Assembly (NCBI RefSeq): GCF_947166265.1
Contig: NZ_CAMVDO010000025.1
Span: 1 to 42,682, forward strand
DNA from: an uncultured Fibrobacter sp.
Lineage (GTDB): Bacteria > Fibrobacterota > Fibrobacteria > Fibrobacterales > Fibrobacteraceae
DNA: 42,682 nt
Reading direction: 5' to 3'
The position numbers were made by a program, and so were the translations under genes. Positions 28,930 to 37,903 of the stretch are shown piece after piece (position 1 is the stretch's first letter; each line of letters begins with the position of its first letter). The notes below the pieces were generated by a model. The model was not told the DNA's origin, made no database searches, and worked only from the letters and a program-made list of their open reading frames with translations.

Positions 28930-30183
28930 CTATCTTCTTCTCGCCTGATACCTTAGGCAAAGCAAAAATCCCACCAGAACCATGCACGTCAGCGCAAAGG
29001 AGCCACCGTACGAAAGGAACGGCAGGGGAAGTCCCGTCACGGGCATAAGCCCAATCGTCATCGCGATATTCACCACAATGTGGAACAGGAAAATCGTCGA
29101 CGCCCCCATCACCATCAGGGTCACAAACGGATCGGACGACTGCTTGCAAATGGATGTCGCACGCCAAAGGAACAGCGCATACAGCACAAGCACAATGGCG
29201 CACCCCATAAAGCCGAACTGTTCACCAAGCACGCTAAAGATAAAGTCCGTATGTTCCTCGGGCAAAAACGCCAAATTCGTCTGCGTTCCGTTTCCAAAGC
29301 CCTTTCCCGTAAGGCCACCCGAGCCGATAGCCGTAAGCGACTGCAACACCTGGTAACCGTCGCCCAGCGGATCGCTCATCGGATCGAGGAATGTGTTCAC
29401 GCGTTTCTGCTGATGCGGTTCCAACATATTCCACGCCATGCTGCTCGCGTACCCCGCAAGGATATTCGCCATCAAGAAAATGCCGGTAAGGATTTTCGGG
29501 AGCCTGCGACGGACCAAGGCAAACACGACCGCACAAATCAAAAGCCCCCAAAGAATCTCGAAGAACATTTCCTGGGAATGCGAGAACAGCACCGAAAGCA
29601 GCGGGCTTACCAAAAGGAACATATCCGTAAGCGTAAGCCCCGCGAAAAAGAAACCGACCATCGTCACCGCAATGAACACGAGCGCCGTACTCAGGTCGGG
29701 CTGCTTGAGCACCAGGCCAAAAGGGACAATGAACAGGAAAAACGGCACCACGAAAGTCTTCACCTTATAGAGACTCACGGGATGCCTCGAAAGCCAGTAA
29801 GAAATGGTCAGCAGGTACGCAATCTTTGCAAATTCCGAAGGCTGCAACTTGAACACGCCAAGGTCTATCCAGCGTCCAGCACCCTTCACCACGTCGCCGG
29901 CAAAGAACAGAACGACGCAAAGCAATATGAGCGCAACCACATACAAAGGAACAGCGGCACGTTTCAGCCAGTCAATGCGCACAAAGACAAGCAGCCCGGC
30001 AAGGACCATGCCAAATAGGAAATAGAAAATCTGCTTGAACCAGAAAGTATCGATCAACGAGACATCTTCGTTCACCGTCGCCGAATACACGAGCGAAACG
30101 CCACAGCTCATCAGGGCGAGCGCAAGCACAATGAACAGCCAGTCGAATTTCAGGGACTGGTCCAGGAATCTTCCGGACTTCAC
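28930..30183 (-). CDS. rodA: Peptidoglycan glycosyltransferase RodA
   Basis: A 417-residue SEDS-family membrane protein with about ten membrane segments that polymerises lipid II glycan chains for cell elongation. Family marks seen are W-I-D-L-G-V-F-K-L-Q-P-S-E-F-A-K, K-Q-P-D-L-S-T-A-L with the catalytic-region Asp, G-K-G-F-G-N-G-T-Q and P-E-E-H-T-D-F-I-F-S-V-L-G-E. It starts with GTG 30183, which overlaps the PBP2 stop as GTGA, tying its synthesis to that of its partner transpeptidase. Confidence 0.94.
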   Translation of the reverse strand: MKSGRFLDQSLKFDWLFIVLALALMSCGVSLVYSATVNEDVSLIDTFWFKQIFYFLFGMVLAGLLVFVRIDWLKRAAVPLYVVALILLCVVLFFAGDVVKGAGRWIDLGVFKLQPSEFAKIAYLLTISYWLSRHPVSLYKVKTFVVPFFLFIVPFGLVLKQPDLSTALVFIAVTMVGFFFAGLTLTDMFLLVSPLLSVLFSHSQEMFFEILWGLLICAVVFALVRRRLPKILTGIFLMANILAGYASSMAWNMLEPHQQKRVNTFLDPMSDPLGDGYQVLQSLTAIGSGGLTGKGFGNGTQTNLAFLPEEHTDFIFSVLGEQFGFMGCAIVLVLYALFLWRATSICKQSSDPFVTLMVMGASTIFLFHIVVNIAMTIGLMPVTGLPLPFLSYGGSFALTCMVLVGFLLCLRYQARRR

Positions 30184-32039
30184 TTTTCGCCCTCCTCATC
30201 CATCGCCTTATTTTCGAAGTAGGCCGTCATCACCTTTTTCGCAATCGGTCCGGACACGGCGCCACCGCCACCGGCCGCTTCCATAATCACGGCAACGGCA
30301 ATTTCAGGATCGTACAGCGGAGCGACCGCGGCATACCACGCATGGGTCTTTTCGCCCTTTTTCCATTCACCGGAGCCCGTCTTTGCACCGACGCGAATTC
30401 CGGGAATGGCGCCACGCTTACCGGTTCCACCCGGATGGTTCACCACGGAATCCATCGCCGCAAGGAGAATGCGGTGCGTATATTCCTTCATGTTGCCCGG
30501 TCGCACAATTTCGGGTTCATAGCGGCGCACCACGTTTCCCTGGCTGTCACGCAGCTCCTTCATGAAATGCGGCCTGTAAACGCCTTTTCCCGTCGCAAGG
30601 GAACCAATCAGGGTCGCCTGCTGTAACGGCGTCACGATCTGTCCCTGTCCAATCGAGAGGTTCAGAATCAGGCCACGCGCCCAGCGCCACCCCAGGCGCT
30701 TGTTTCTCTGGTTAAACGAAGCCGAATCAGGGAGCCACCCCGCCTTTTCGCCAGGGATATCGATTCCAAGAGGCTTTTCGCCCAGACCGAAACGGCGTCC
30801 GAACTCGTTGATGCGGGCCATGTCGATATCGAGCCCCGCCTGGTAAAAGAACACGTCGCAAGAAAGTCGAATCGCGTTCACCACGTTCAGGTTTCCATGC
30901 GTTCCCCAGCATTTCTGGTAACGCGCACCGTACTGGTAGCCGCCCGTACAAGGCTTCGGATAGAACTTGTTCTCGGTAAGGATTCCGTTTTCCAACCCCG
31001 CACCCGCCGTCACAAGCTTAAAGACCGAAGCCGGAGGGTACGTCCCCGAAATCGCTCGGTTCGTAAGCGGTCTCATCGAATCGAGCGCCACGTGCGCCCA
31101 GCCCTTGTTGCGTTCACGCTTTTTCAGCGAGAATATGTTCGGGTCCAGTCGCGGCGAAGAAACCATCGCAAGAATTTCACCGTTTCTCGGGTCAATCGCC
31201 ACCAGCGCCCCCCTCGCCGAATCAGGAATAGCCTCTTCGGCCACCTTCTGCAAGCGAAGATCTATGGTCGAAACAAGCCGAAGCCCCGGAACGGAAGCCG
31301 TTCCCTCGACACCCTCGACCGTCCCCAGTTCGCGTCCGGAGGCGTTCACTTCCACAAGCTTCATCCCGTTCTTTCCACGGAATTCCTTGTCGTAGAACTG
31401 TTCCAGCCCCTTCTGGCCAATACGGTCGCCTTGCGAGTAATCCTTATATTCAGGCAGCTTCAGCTGTTCTTCCGAAATTTCACTCGTATAACCCAGCGCA
31501 TGCGAGGCGAGCGTTCCATACGGGTAATCGCGCCTCGATTCAATGACCGTCACCACGCCCGGCAATTCTTCGGAATGTTCCTCGATCACCGCCACCTGTT
31601 CCGCCGAGGCATCTTCCAGCAAGCGGATAGGACGGTTCTTTATCCAGCGCGAACGCTGAAACGCCGTATCCAGGGAAAGGGAATCAAAGAGCCTTTCTCC
31701 CGAGGTATCGCGAATTCCAAGCAACCTGTTGAACAGCGTGTCGCGCTCCGCCTTTTTCCGCGGCATATTCATCGACATCAGCGCAATCTGGTAAGAGGGC
31801 CTATTGCGAACCAGCACCTCGCCGTTGCGGTCGTAAATGTAGCCGCGTTCGGCCACCAGCACCACCTTGCGGATGCGGTTATTTTCGGAACGCTGCAGGT
31901 TCTCGTCGTAATGAGTATACTGGAGCGAAAACAGGCGCATCAAAAGGATTGCAAACAAGATAACAATCCCCGCCATGTAGATCAGGATATTCCAGTTCCT
32001 GTTCTGCAGAGCCTCGTTTTCGTTCATCGACTTATGCAT
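30180..32039 (-). CDS. mrdA: Penicillin-binding protein 2 (elongation transpeptidase)
   Basis: A 619-residue class B PBP that cross-links peptidoglycan with RodA. ATG 32039 (M-H-K-S-M-N-E-N-E) is preceded by a purine-rich AAGAAG; ATG 32027 is an alternative, and the longer frame is not needed. One N-terminal membrane helix (about 18-38) is followed by the dimerisation domain with E-R-G-Y-I-Y-D-R-N-G, then the transpeptidase domain with S-V-F-K at 338-341 (active Ser), S-C-D at 393-395 in the S-x-N position, and K-T-G at 553-555. It overlaps mreD upstream and rodA downstream. Confidence 0.93.
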   Translation of the reverse strand: MHKSMNENEALQNRNWNILIYMAGIVILFAILLMRLFSLQYTHYDENLQRSENNRIRKVVLVAERGYIYDRNGEVLVRNRPSYQIALMSMNMPRKKAERDTLFNRLLGIRDTSGERLFDSLSLDTAFQRSRWIKNRPIRLLEDASAEQVAVIEEHSEELPGVVTVIESRRDYPYGTLASHALGYTSEISEEQLKLPEYKDYSQGDRIGQKGLEQFYDKEFRGKNGMKLVEVNASGRELGTVEGVEGTASVPGLRLVSTIDLRLQKVAEEAIPDSARGALVAIDPRNGEILAMVSSPRLDPNIFSLKKRERNKGWAHVALDSMRPLTNRAISGTYPPASVFKLVTAGAGLENGILTENKFYPKPCTGGYQYGARYQKCWGTHGNLNVVNAIRLSCDVFFYQAGLDIDMARINEFGRRFGLGEKPLGIDIPGEKAGWLPDSASFNQRNKRLGWRWARGLILNLSIGQGQIVTPLQQATLIGSLATGKGVYRPHFMKELRDSQGNVVRRYEPEIVRPGNMKEYTHRILLAAMDSVVNHPGGTGKRGAIPGIRVGAKTGSGEWKKGEKTHAWYAAVAPLYDPEIAVAVIMEAAGGGGAVSGPIAKKVMTAYFENKAMDEEGEK

Positions 32040-32523
32040 GCTTCTTCTTTTTCTTTCCCAGATCCAGATAGAAGAAAATACCGCCGACAAGCATCGTGTA
32101 GATGCATTCGGGCAGGGACTTCGTCAAGAAAAGGTTCGTCACGACATCCTTGGAAAGCCCGGTAATGAGATAATAAATCATATCGCACACAAAAAAGCCG
32201 ACACCAAGAACACCCACCTTCGCAGGCAAATTCAAGGTCAAGAATCGTTCTTCCAGTTGTCCCACCGCGAATCCAAGCACCGTCATCGAAATGGTGTTTG
32301 CACCGATCCATTCCACAGGAGCATACACATCCTGCGTAAAGCCCGCCCAGAATCCCCAGAAACAGCCCGCCGCAGGGCCGAGTCGAATCGCCACCGCCAC
32401 AATGAAAACAACGACCAGATCAGGCCCCACATCCATGAACCGGAGCCAGTCCACCACCGTCGCCTGCAAGGCGAACACGATCACAAATAAAACAAATACC
32501 TTGAGCCACCGCAAGTTATTCAT
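32032..32523 (-). CDS. mreD: Rod-shape determining protein MreD
   Basis: A 163-residue membrane protein with about five hydrophobic segments. It shows the usual P-D-L-V-V-V-F near residue 34 and G-F-W-A-G-F-T-Q-D-V-Y-A-P near 57-69, and ends in a K-K-K-K-K-H-A tail. It links MreC and the Rod synthase in the inner membrane. Its start overlaps the mreC stop by eight bases, and its end overlaps the mrdA start. Confidence 0.88.
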   Translation of the reverse strand: MNNLRWLKVFVLFVIVFALQATVVDWLRFMDVGPDLVVVFIVAVAIRLGPAAGCFWGFWAGFTQDVYAPVEWIGANTISMTVLGFAVGQLEERFLTLNLPAKVGVLGVGFFVCDMIYYLITGLSKDVVTNLFLTKSLPECIYTMLVGGIFFYLDLGKKKKKHA

Positions 32524-33343
32524 CGAGCAGCTCCTTTACTATCCAGTCTGGATCCTTTTCCATGACGAACACTTCTTCCAGGCTCGAAAATTCCTGGAAC
32601 GGATCAACATCCATCTGGCGCATGACATCGAGGTCGGACTTGCGGACCTCCATTACCGTCCCCAGGGGAATGCCCTTCGGGAAAATGCCGCCCAGGCCAG
32701 AAGTCACCAGAGTATCGCCCACCCGGATTCCCGCATGCGCAGGAATCATCGCCGTAAGGCTATGACCATCCTTAGATTCCAGGAATCCCACCACACGCGT
32801 CCTGCGATCCATTACAGACAACTTAAGGTTTGGATCCACCAGCAGCTGTACGCGCGAATGATTCACCGAGGCCTTCGAAATCTTTCCGACCAGACCGTTC
32901 ATCGAAAACACGGGCATGTTTTCCTTCACGCCATGTTCCGTACCGCGGTTAATCACCATCGTCGTAAGGAAACGCCCCGGATTGTGGCCCACCACACGGG
33001 CTGTCACAATCGGGTAATCCCACTTGTCATCAAACCGAACTAGCGTATGCAGTCGGGCGAGTTCCAAGAGCCCTTCGCGGGCATGATAGGTTTCAAGCCT
33101 CAAGCGGGCATTCTCTTCTTTCAGCTGTTCGTTTTCCTGAACAATAGACTTGTAATGCCCTACCGCAGAAACAATCCGCTGCGCCGGGAAATACAGAGTC
33201 GAAAGCGCCGTCGAGACAACGCTTTCCCGCACGGGAACCGGAGCCTGCCGCATCAAAAGCCCAAGCACCAAGAAAAAGACAAAGGCAACGATTCCGTGCC
33301 TTTGCGAAAACAATTCGACTATAAAGCGAAACGCCCTAAGCAT
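32516..33343 (-). CDS. mreC: Rod-shape determining protein MreC
   Basis: A 275-residue bitopic protein with one membrane helix (about 17-32), a coiled coil (about 65-95: E-N-E-Q-L-K-E-E-N-A-R-L-R), and a periplasmic beta-barrel domain with T-A-R-V-V-G, V-I-N-R-G-T-E-H-G-V, M-P-V-F and V-T-S-G-L-G-G-I-F-P-K-G-I-P-L-G. These are normal MreC marks. It activates PBP2 by direct contact. It follows mreB by 14 bases. Confidence 0.93.
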   Translation of the reverse strand: MLRAFRFIVELFSQRHGIVAFVFFLVLGLLMRQAPVPVRESVVSTALSTLYFPAQRIVSAVGHYKSIVQENEQLKEENARLRLETYHAREGLLELARLHTLVRFDDKWDYPIVTARVVGHNPGRFLTTMVINRGTEHGVKENMPVFSMNGLVGKISKASVNHSRVQLLVDPNLKLSVMDRRTRVVGFLESKDGHSLTAMIPAHAGIRVGDTLVTSGLGGIFPKGIPLGTVMEVRKSDLDVMRQMDVDPFQEFSSLEEVFVMEKDPDWIVKELLDE

Positions 33344-33357
33344 CGATTTCTGTCAAA

Positions 33358-34380
33358 CTAGGTAGAAGATGCCACCAGGACCGGACGGTACTTGTCCAGG
33401 TCTTCCAGAACGCGGGCAGCACCCTTGCACACGCAAGTCAGGGCGTCGTCGATCACGTTGACAGACAGTCCCGTTTCCTTACGGATGCGTTCGTCAAAGC
33501 CGCGCAGCTGAGAACCACCACCCGTCATGATAATGCCCTTGTCGTAAATATCGGCAGAAAGTTCAGGAGGCGTAATGCTCAGGGCCTGCTTCACCGCTTC
33601 GATAATGGCCGTCACCGGTTCGTTCAGGGCTTCGCGGATTTCGGAGCTATTGATCGTCATGGTGCGGGGCATACCGGCAATAAAGTCGTGACCCTTGACT
33701 TCCATCGTCAGTTCTTCTTCAAGGGGGCTAGCAGAGCCGATCTGGATCTTGATCTGTTCGGCAGTGCCCTCACCAACGCAGAGGTTGTACATGGTGCGCA
33801 GGTAACGGACAATGGCTTCGTCCATTTCGTCACCGCCCACGCGCACGGACGCGTTACACACGGTTCCGTTCAAGGCAATCACGGCAATGTCGGAGGTACC
33901 ACCGCCAATGTCCACGATCATGTTGCCCACGGGGTCTTCTACGGGGATGCCCATACCGATAGCAGCAGCCATCGGTTCGTGCACCAGGTGAACTTCCTTT
34001 GCACCCGCCTGCTTTGCAGCATCAATCACGGCACGCTTTTCCACTTCGGTAATTCCCGAGGGAACACCCACCACCACACGGGGCTTCACCATCCACAGCG
34101 GGTACTTCTGCACACGCTTGATGAATGTCTGCAGCAACGTTTCCACCAGTTCGAAATCGGCAATCACGCCATCGCGCATCGGGCGCACCGCGCGGCTTTC
34201 GCCGGGAGTACGTCCAAGCATCTTCTTCGCTTCGAAACCGATAGCGGAAACACGGTTATTCTTGCTGTCCACCGCAATAACCGTAGGCTCGTTAATGACA
34301 ATTCCCTGACCCGCCACATGAACAAGCGTATTCGCCGTGCCAAGGTCGATACCGATATCGCAAGAAAAGAGGCCGAACAA
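33358..34380 (-). CDS. mreB: Rod-shape determining actin homologue MreB
   Basis: A 340-residue cytoplasmic actin-like ATPase whose filaments guide lateral-wall synthesis. It starts with S-C-D-I-G-I-D-L-G-T-A-N-T-L-V and contains G-V-P-S-G-I-T-E-V-E-K-R-A, V-D-I-G-G-G-T-S-D-I-A and T-G-G-G-S-Q-L-R-G, the phosphate and adenosine sites. The only start that keeps the conserved N-terminus (F-G-L-F-S) is TTG 34380, preceded by AAAAGGAT. A TATATTTC -10 candidate about 35 bases upstream gives a short leader. It leads the mreB-mreC-mreD-mrdA-rodA unit. Confidence 0.96.
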   Translation of the reverse strand: MFGLFSCDIGIDLGTANTLVHVAGQGIVINEPTVIAVDSKNNRVSAIGFEAKKMLGRTPGESRAVRPMRDGVIADFELVETLLQTFIKRVQKYPLWMVKPRVVVGVPSGITEVEKRAVIDAAKQAGAKEVHLVHEPMAAAIGMGIPVEDPVGNMIVDIGGGTSDIAVIALNGTVCNASVRVGGDEMDEAIVRYLRTMYNLCVGEGTAEQIKIQIGSASPLEEELTMEVKGHDFIAGMPRTMTINSSEIREALNEPVTAIIEAVKQALSITPPELSADIYDKGIIMTGGGSQLRGFDERIRKETGLSVNVIDDALTCVCKGAARVLEDLDKYRPVLVASST

Positions 34381-34414
34381 AATCCAATCCTTTTTTAAGA
34401 TTTAACTTACGCTA

Positions 34415-34422
34415 GAAATATA
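34415..34422 (-). promoter_or_regulatory. Putative -10 element (TATATTTC) of the mre operon
   Basis: It lies within the 49-base gap between the small lipoprotein gene and mreB, about 35 bases before the TTG start. No good -35 is seen; where it should be, the sequence falls in the end of the upstream gene. Confidence 0.4.
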
Positions 34423-34429
34423 GATTATT

Positions 34430-34795
34430 TCATTTCAGCGTGTCCGCGCCGAACTTCCATTCCTTCTTGTAACGGTCCCAACCGCGCGTACTCACGTCAT
34501 AGCGGTACTTGCGTTTCTCGTGCATGGCGATGTCCTTATAGATAAAGAAATCCACCTCGGCATACGCAGCATAAATGCGGGCCTCGGCACCGTCGAACAA
34601 CCTAAAGTCCTTCACGCGGTAATAAGGCGTATCGAGCAACACGTCCTTATCCTTGGAAGCCTTCATCGTCTCGGCGACCATAAACTTCAAATCGTCCTGC
34701 AAGTAGGAAGTTAATTTGTTTTCAATCCGTTCCGTCGGTTCGGAACAGCCAAGCAAGAATGCAGCAAAGAAAAGAGCAGTCAGCAGAAACTTCAT
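34430..34795 (-). CDS. Small lipoprotein of unknown function
   Basis: A 121-residue lipoprotein with signal peptide M-K-F-L-L-T-A-L-F-F-A-A-F-L-L-G-C (Cys17) then S-E-P-T. The mature part is charged and mixed alpha/beta, with T-S-Y-L-Q-D-D-L-K-F-M, Y-Y-R-V-K-D-F-R-L-F-D and a Trp/Lys-rich end. No family is recognised. No Shine-Dalgarno is present; TACTTT ends six bases before ATG 34795. It lies upstream of mreB in the same direction, so an elongation-related role is possible but only by position. Confidence 0.75.
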   Translation of the reverse strand: MKFLLTALFFAAFLLGCSEPTERIENKLTSYLQDDLKFMVAETMKASKDKDVLLDTPYYRVKDFRLFDGAEARIYAAYAEVDFFIYKDIAMHEKRKYRYDVSTRGWDRYKKEWKFGADTLK

Positions 34796-34850
34796 ATTGA
34801 TAAAGTAGAAAGAAAAATAATGTTTCAGGTAACAGGTTTACTTCAACTAG

Positions 34851-34883
34851 AGATTGCTTCGTCCTTCCAGTCCTCGCAATGAC
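34851..34883. repeat. Dispersed repeat fragment (AGATTGCTTC...CGCAATGAC)
   Basis: AGATTGCTTCGTCCTTCC and TCCTCGCAATGAC form imperfect inverted ends (ATTGC/GCAAT), the pattern of the GTCATTGCGAGG-type repeats seen in many bacterial genomes. It is followed to 34948 by a C- and T-rich run that repeats CCCCTG and CTCCTGTCCCC. No ORF is present in 34796-34947. Confidence 0.6.
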
Positions 34884-34947
34884 ATTTTCATTCCTCACCT
34901 CTCATTCTTGCCCCCTGTCCCCTGACGCCAGACTCCTGTCCCCTAAT

Positions 34948-34975
34948 TAAAAAACGCCCCTCTTTCGAGAAGCGT
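34948..34975 (-). terminator. Rho-independent terminator of the outer-membrane barrel gene
   Basis: On the minus strand ACGCTTCTC-GAAA-GAGGGGCGT forms a 9-bp stem with two G-T pairs and a GAAA tetraloop, followed by six T residues. It is 26 bases after the stop codon at 35002. Confidence 0.85.
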
Positions 34976-35001
34976 CTTCACATTCAAGTTCAAGGTTCCA
35001 A

Positions 35002-36309
35002 TTAGAACGAGTAGGTAGCATCGAGGCGAGAGAAGATGCGGCCTTCACCCTGGAACGGGTTACGGAACAGCAGGTCTTCAGCAACGGTCACGTCGATCTT
35101 CAGGCGTTCTTCGATGTTGATGCCGAAACCGAAACCGACGTGGTCTTCGTTGGAGCCGTCAGCCAGCGGATTGGTAGAGAAGAACGTACCGTCTTCCTTG
35201 CAGATGCCGTAGCGGCTATCCGTGTACTTGTTGTTGGAATTCACGTTGCAATCGGTGTAGAGGATCTTCTTCTGACCACCCACGCGGATCACGAACCAGT
35301 CCCACCAGATGTTACGTTCGATACCGAAGCTGATCTTTCCGCCCATATCGGTACGCTTGTCCCAATGCGGATCGTCTTCGTAACGGGAATCATAGACCCA
35401 AGCACCGCCATCCACGGACTTGTCGTAGAACCAGTCGTGAGCCTTCATCTGGTTCCAGATGAAGTCGAGACCGAGCCAGAAGAAACCGCGGTCCATGGCC
35501 ACGTTGATACCCATACCGGCCTGGGCATGCTTGTCATCGACACCGGGAGCCTGAGCGAGCTTCATGCTGACCGCGGGTACCAGTTCGCCGTCAATGGCTT
35601 CCATGGTGAAGAATGCACGGGCCTTGGCGAGGAAGGTGAAATCACCGTCGTCAAAGAAGTTGTGGCGTTCCGGACCATACTGGATACGGGCAAGGCCGAA
35701 GGATGCTTCGTAAGAAGTACCGCTGCTCGTCTGGATGTTCAAGCCACCGTCAGCCTGCACGATAGATGCAAAGGCATCGTCGTTCGTCTGATAGGTACCG
35801 CTTTCATCGAGGTCGCCACCGTCCTGGTGAGCAATGTAGATATGCAAGCCCCAAGCGTCGCCGCTAGAGAACGTGCCGCCCAAGAAACCGTCGAAGTTCG
35901 TCACGGTCTCAGGAACCTTCGCATAGGAGTTGTTGCTCGTCTGCACATAGTCGGGCAAATACATGGCGAGGTCGTAATTGATTCGACCGAAGAGGCCACC
36001 AATCGTGAACTTCGGGTCGGGGTTGTTGTCATCGCCAAAGGAAATCGAAAAGATTCCACCGAAAGACGGATGCTGCGGGTCCTTGTTGCCACCGGCAGTC
36101 ATATCGTTATCGGTATACGCACCGAAACCACCGATCAAGTAGTTGGAGTAAAGGTTCGCATTGGCCGGGTTGTCGAAAATGCTCACATCGTCCATGATGT
36201 AAGTCGTGTTCTTGCCCATGGATTCCACACGTGCAAAAGTTGCGAATGCGGAACCGACACCCAGGATACCGAAAGCGGTACCGACCGCAGCTGCAGTTCT
36301 TAAATTCAT
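35002..36309 (-). CDS. Outer-membrane beta-barrel protein
   Basis: A 435-residue exported protein. GAGGAG precedes ATG 36309. A signal peptide ends A-F-A (about residue 23), then a D-N-P-A-N-A motif near 47-52 of the type found at the start of FadL/PorV-like barrels, followed by many short alternating strands rich in Gly, Tyr, Phe and Asp. The C-terminal residue is Phe in D-A-T-Y-S-F, as BAM-inserted barrels require. Two Cys occur near residue 360-380. The gene has its own terminator and lies downstream of the Exb/TonB-like unit, separated by a strong terminator, so it is a separate transcript. Transport substrate unknown. Confidence 0.8.
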   Translation of the reverse strand: MNLRTAAAVGTAFGILGVGSAFATFARVESMGKNTTYIMDDVSIFDNPANANLYSNYLIGGFGAYTDNDMTAGGNKDPQHPSFGGIFSISFGDDNNPDPKFTIGGLFGRINYDLAMYLPDYVQTSNNSYAKVPETVTNFDGFLGGTFSSGDAWGLHIYIAHQDGGDLDESGTYQTNDDAFASIVQADGGLNIQTSSGTSYEASFGLARIQYGPERHNFFDDGDFTFLAKARAFFTMEAIDGELVPAVSMKLAQAPGVDDKHAQAGMGINVAMDRGFFWLGLDFIWNQMKAHDWFYDKSVDGGAWVYDSRYEDDPHWDKRTDMGGKISFGIERNIWWDWFVIRVGGQKKILYTDCNVNSNNKYTDSRYGICKEDGTFFSTNPLADGSNEDHVGFGFGINIEERLKIDVTVAEDLLFRNPFQGEGRIFSRLDATYSF

Positions 36310-36413
36310 CAGATAAACTCCTCTTGGAAATTCTGTCTTAAAGTTAGCTTTATTAAATCAAAATCGCAACAAAAATTTAAATAAATTCGTCTTTTTTTGT
36401 ACAAAAAGCGGCA

Positions 36414-36448
36414 TACAAAAAAACCGGACTTGATAGTCCGGTCTTTTT
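36414..36448. terminator. Bidirectional rho-independent terminator
   Basis: ACCGGACT / AGTCCGGT around TGAT, with A residues on the left and T residues on the right. It ends the Exb/TonB-like unit on the minus strand and separates it from the barrel gene. Confidence 0.88.
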
Positions 36449-36465
36449 TCAAGTTTTCCGAAAGA

Positions 36466-37404
36466 TTATTCGGAGAAGGTGAACGGGATCGTAACAGTGG
36501 TGTTACCAGACTTCACCTTGCTGAACTTCCAGCGGCTCACAGCGGTCTTGACTTCACCGTCAAATTCGCCGTAACCGGTCGTAGAAGAAGCAATGGAGAT
36601 GCTGATGATTTCGCCACCCGGAGCGATCGTGAACTTCAAGGTAACCTTACCCTGGAAGCCCGGTTTCTTCTTCAGGAACTTGTTGTAGATGTGGCGGAGA
36701 CCCGGAGTACGCTGACGCACAACCTTCATGATGTCTGCAGCGGAACGAGATCCACCACCGGCACCCATGTCGATATCGCGTTCAGACGGAGTCCTGATGG
36801 AGCCCTTAGCCTTGGTAGCGATACCACCGCCACCGCCGCCGAGAAGACCAGCCAGGCCGTCACCGATACCACCGGAACCACCTTCGGCATAACCTTCGTT
36901 AAAGCCACCGTCAGCCTTACCGCGACGACCACCGAGAACGGTCTTACCCGTCGTCTGGAGGCCAGCCACGTCCTTCAGCACCTTGTCGATGTCCTTGGAG
37001 AACTTCTGGTTCTTCATGAGGTCGTAGGCACCTGCAGAGGCATTCTTGGTCTGAGCCGTCAAGAGCTTAAGCACACCACGAGTCTGGGGAGCGTTGGGCT
37101 GACCCTTACCACGCGGCTTGCCACCACCACCAGCCTTCTTACGAGGCTTCTTGGGTTCTTCCTTCTTCTTCTCTTCCTTCTTCTCTTCCTTCTTTTCATC
37201 GATGGTCATAGAAGCGGTCAAGTCGGCAGCGGCAGAGTCGTCGAACACGACTTCGTCCACCACCTGTTCGTACATGGAAGCCCAAAGGCAGATAGCCAAA
37301 GCAACGACTAAAGAGATACCGGCGATAGCACCCATCTTCTTGTCGGATTCCGGCATCAGGGACGCTACTAACGGATCTACTGCGGGAGTATTCTTTTTAG
37401 CCAT
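36466..37404 (-). CDS. TonB-like protein with AgmX/PglI-type C-terminal domain
   Basis: A 312-residue protein with one N-terminal membrane helix (about 25-44), a Lys/Glu-rich spacer (about 69-90: E-K-K-E-E-K-K-E-E-K), Gly-rich low-complexity segments (near 93-105 and 160-205) and a C-terminal domain (about 215-312) with R-H-I-Y-N-K-F-L-K-K, G-K-V-T-L-K-F-T-I-A-P-G-G, W-K-F and V-T-I-P-F-T-F. This is the fold used by TonB/AgmX proteins to contact an outer-membrane partner (family knowledge). It starts two bases after ExbD1. Which outer-membrane protein it drives is unknown; the barrel and the TPR protein are candidates. Confidence 0.85.
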   Translation of the reverse strand: MAKKNTPAVDPLVASLMPESDKKMGAIAGISLVVALAICLWASMYEQVVDEVVFDDSAAADLTASMTIDEKKEEKKEEKKKEEPKKPRKKAGGGGKPRGKGQPNAPQTRGVLKLLTAQTKNASAGAYDLMKNQKFSKDIDKVLKDVAGLQTTGKTVLGGRRGKADGGFNEGYAEGGSGGIGDGLAGLLGGGGGGIATKAKGSIRTPSERDIDMGAGGGSRSAADIMKVVRQRTPGLRHIYNKFLKKKPGFQGKVTLKFTIAPGGEIISISIASSTTGYGEFDGEVKTAVSRWKFSKVKSGNTTVTIPFTFSE

Positions 37405-37406
37405 AG

Positions 37407-37901
37407 TTATTCCTCCCCGCCGTTCTTCTGCATCACGGCGAATGCAATGTGCGTATAGCCAGAGAAGCCACAGGTGGCCATGACCTTATACATTGCATCG
37501 TAAGGGATGTTCTTGTCGATCTGCACAATGATGTTACCGGCTTCGTCAGCAGGAAGGCCCATCTTCAGGGCGTGTTCCTGTTCCGTTGCGCGGCGTTCCT
37601 TAAGAACGGAGTCCACCTTGGTCACAAGAAGATCTTCTTGCTTCAAGACGTCTTCGGTAGGAACGATCTTTGCATTATCGACCACAACGTAGTTGTTATC
37701 GACCACGACCGTAAGAGCCACTTCCTTCGGCTGCACCTTGGAGGTAGACACCGGAAGGATAAGGTTTTCGGCCTGGGTCAAAAGCTGACCTTCAGCGTCC
37801 AAGTTCTTGATCATGAACACCAGAATGATGGTCATCATGTCCATCATGGACGTCAAAGAGAAAGGTACGTCTTCGCTAAATTTACGAGTCTTTCTAGCCA
37901 T
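37407..37901 (-). CDS. exbD: ExbD/TolR-type proton-channel subunit with intact Asp
   Basis: A 164-residue protein with a cytoplasmic N-terminus, one membrane helix (about 14-33: S-L-T-S-M-M-D-M-M-T-I-I-L-V-F-M-I) containing the Asp that carries protons in ExbD/TolR/MotB proteins, and a periplasmic domain ending in A-M-Y-K-V-M-A-T-C-G-F-S-G-Y-T-H-I-A-F-A-V. It is placed two bases from both neighbours. It is presumed to form the channel with the ExbB-like protein. Confidence 0.85.
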   Translation of the reverse strand: MARKTRKFSEDVPFSLTSMMDMMTIILVFMIKNLDAEGQLLTQAENLILPVSTSKVQPKEVALTVVVDNNYVVVDNAKIVPTEDVLKQEDLLVTKVDSVLKERRATEQEHALKMGLPADEAGNIIVQIDKNIPYDAMYKVMATCGFSGYTHIAFAVMQKNGGEE

Positions 37902-37903
37902 GA

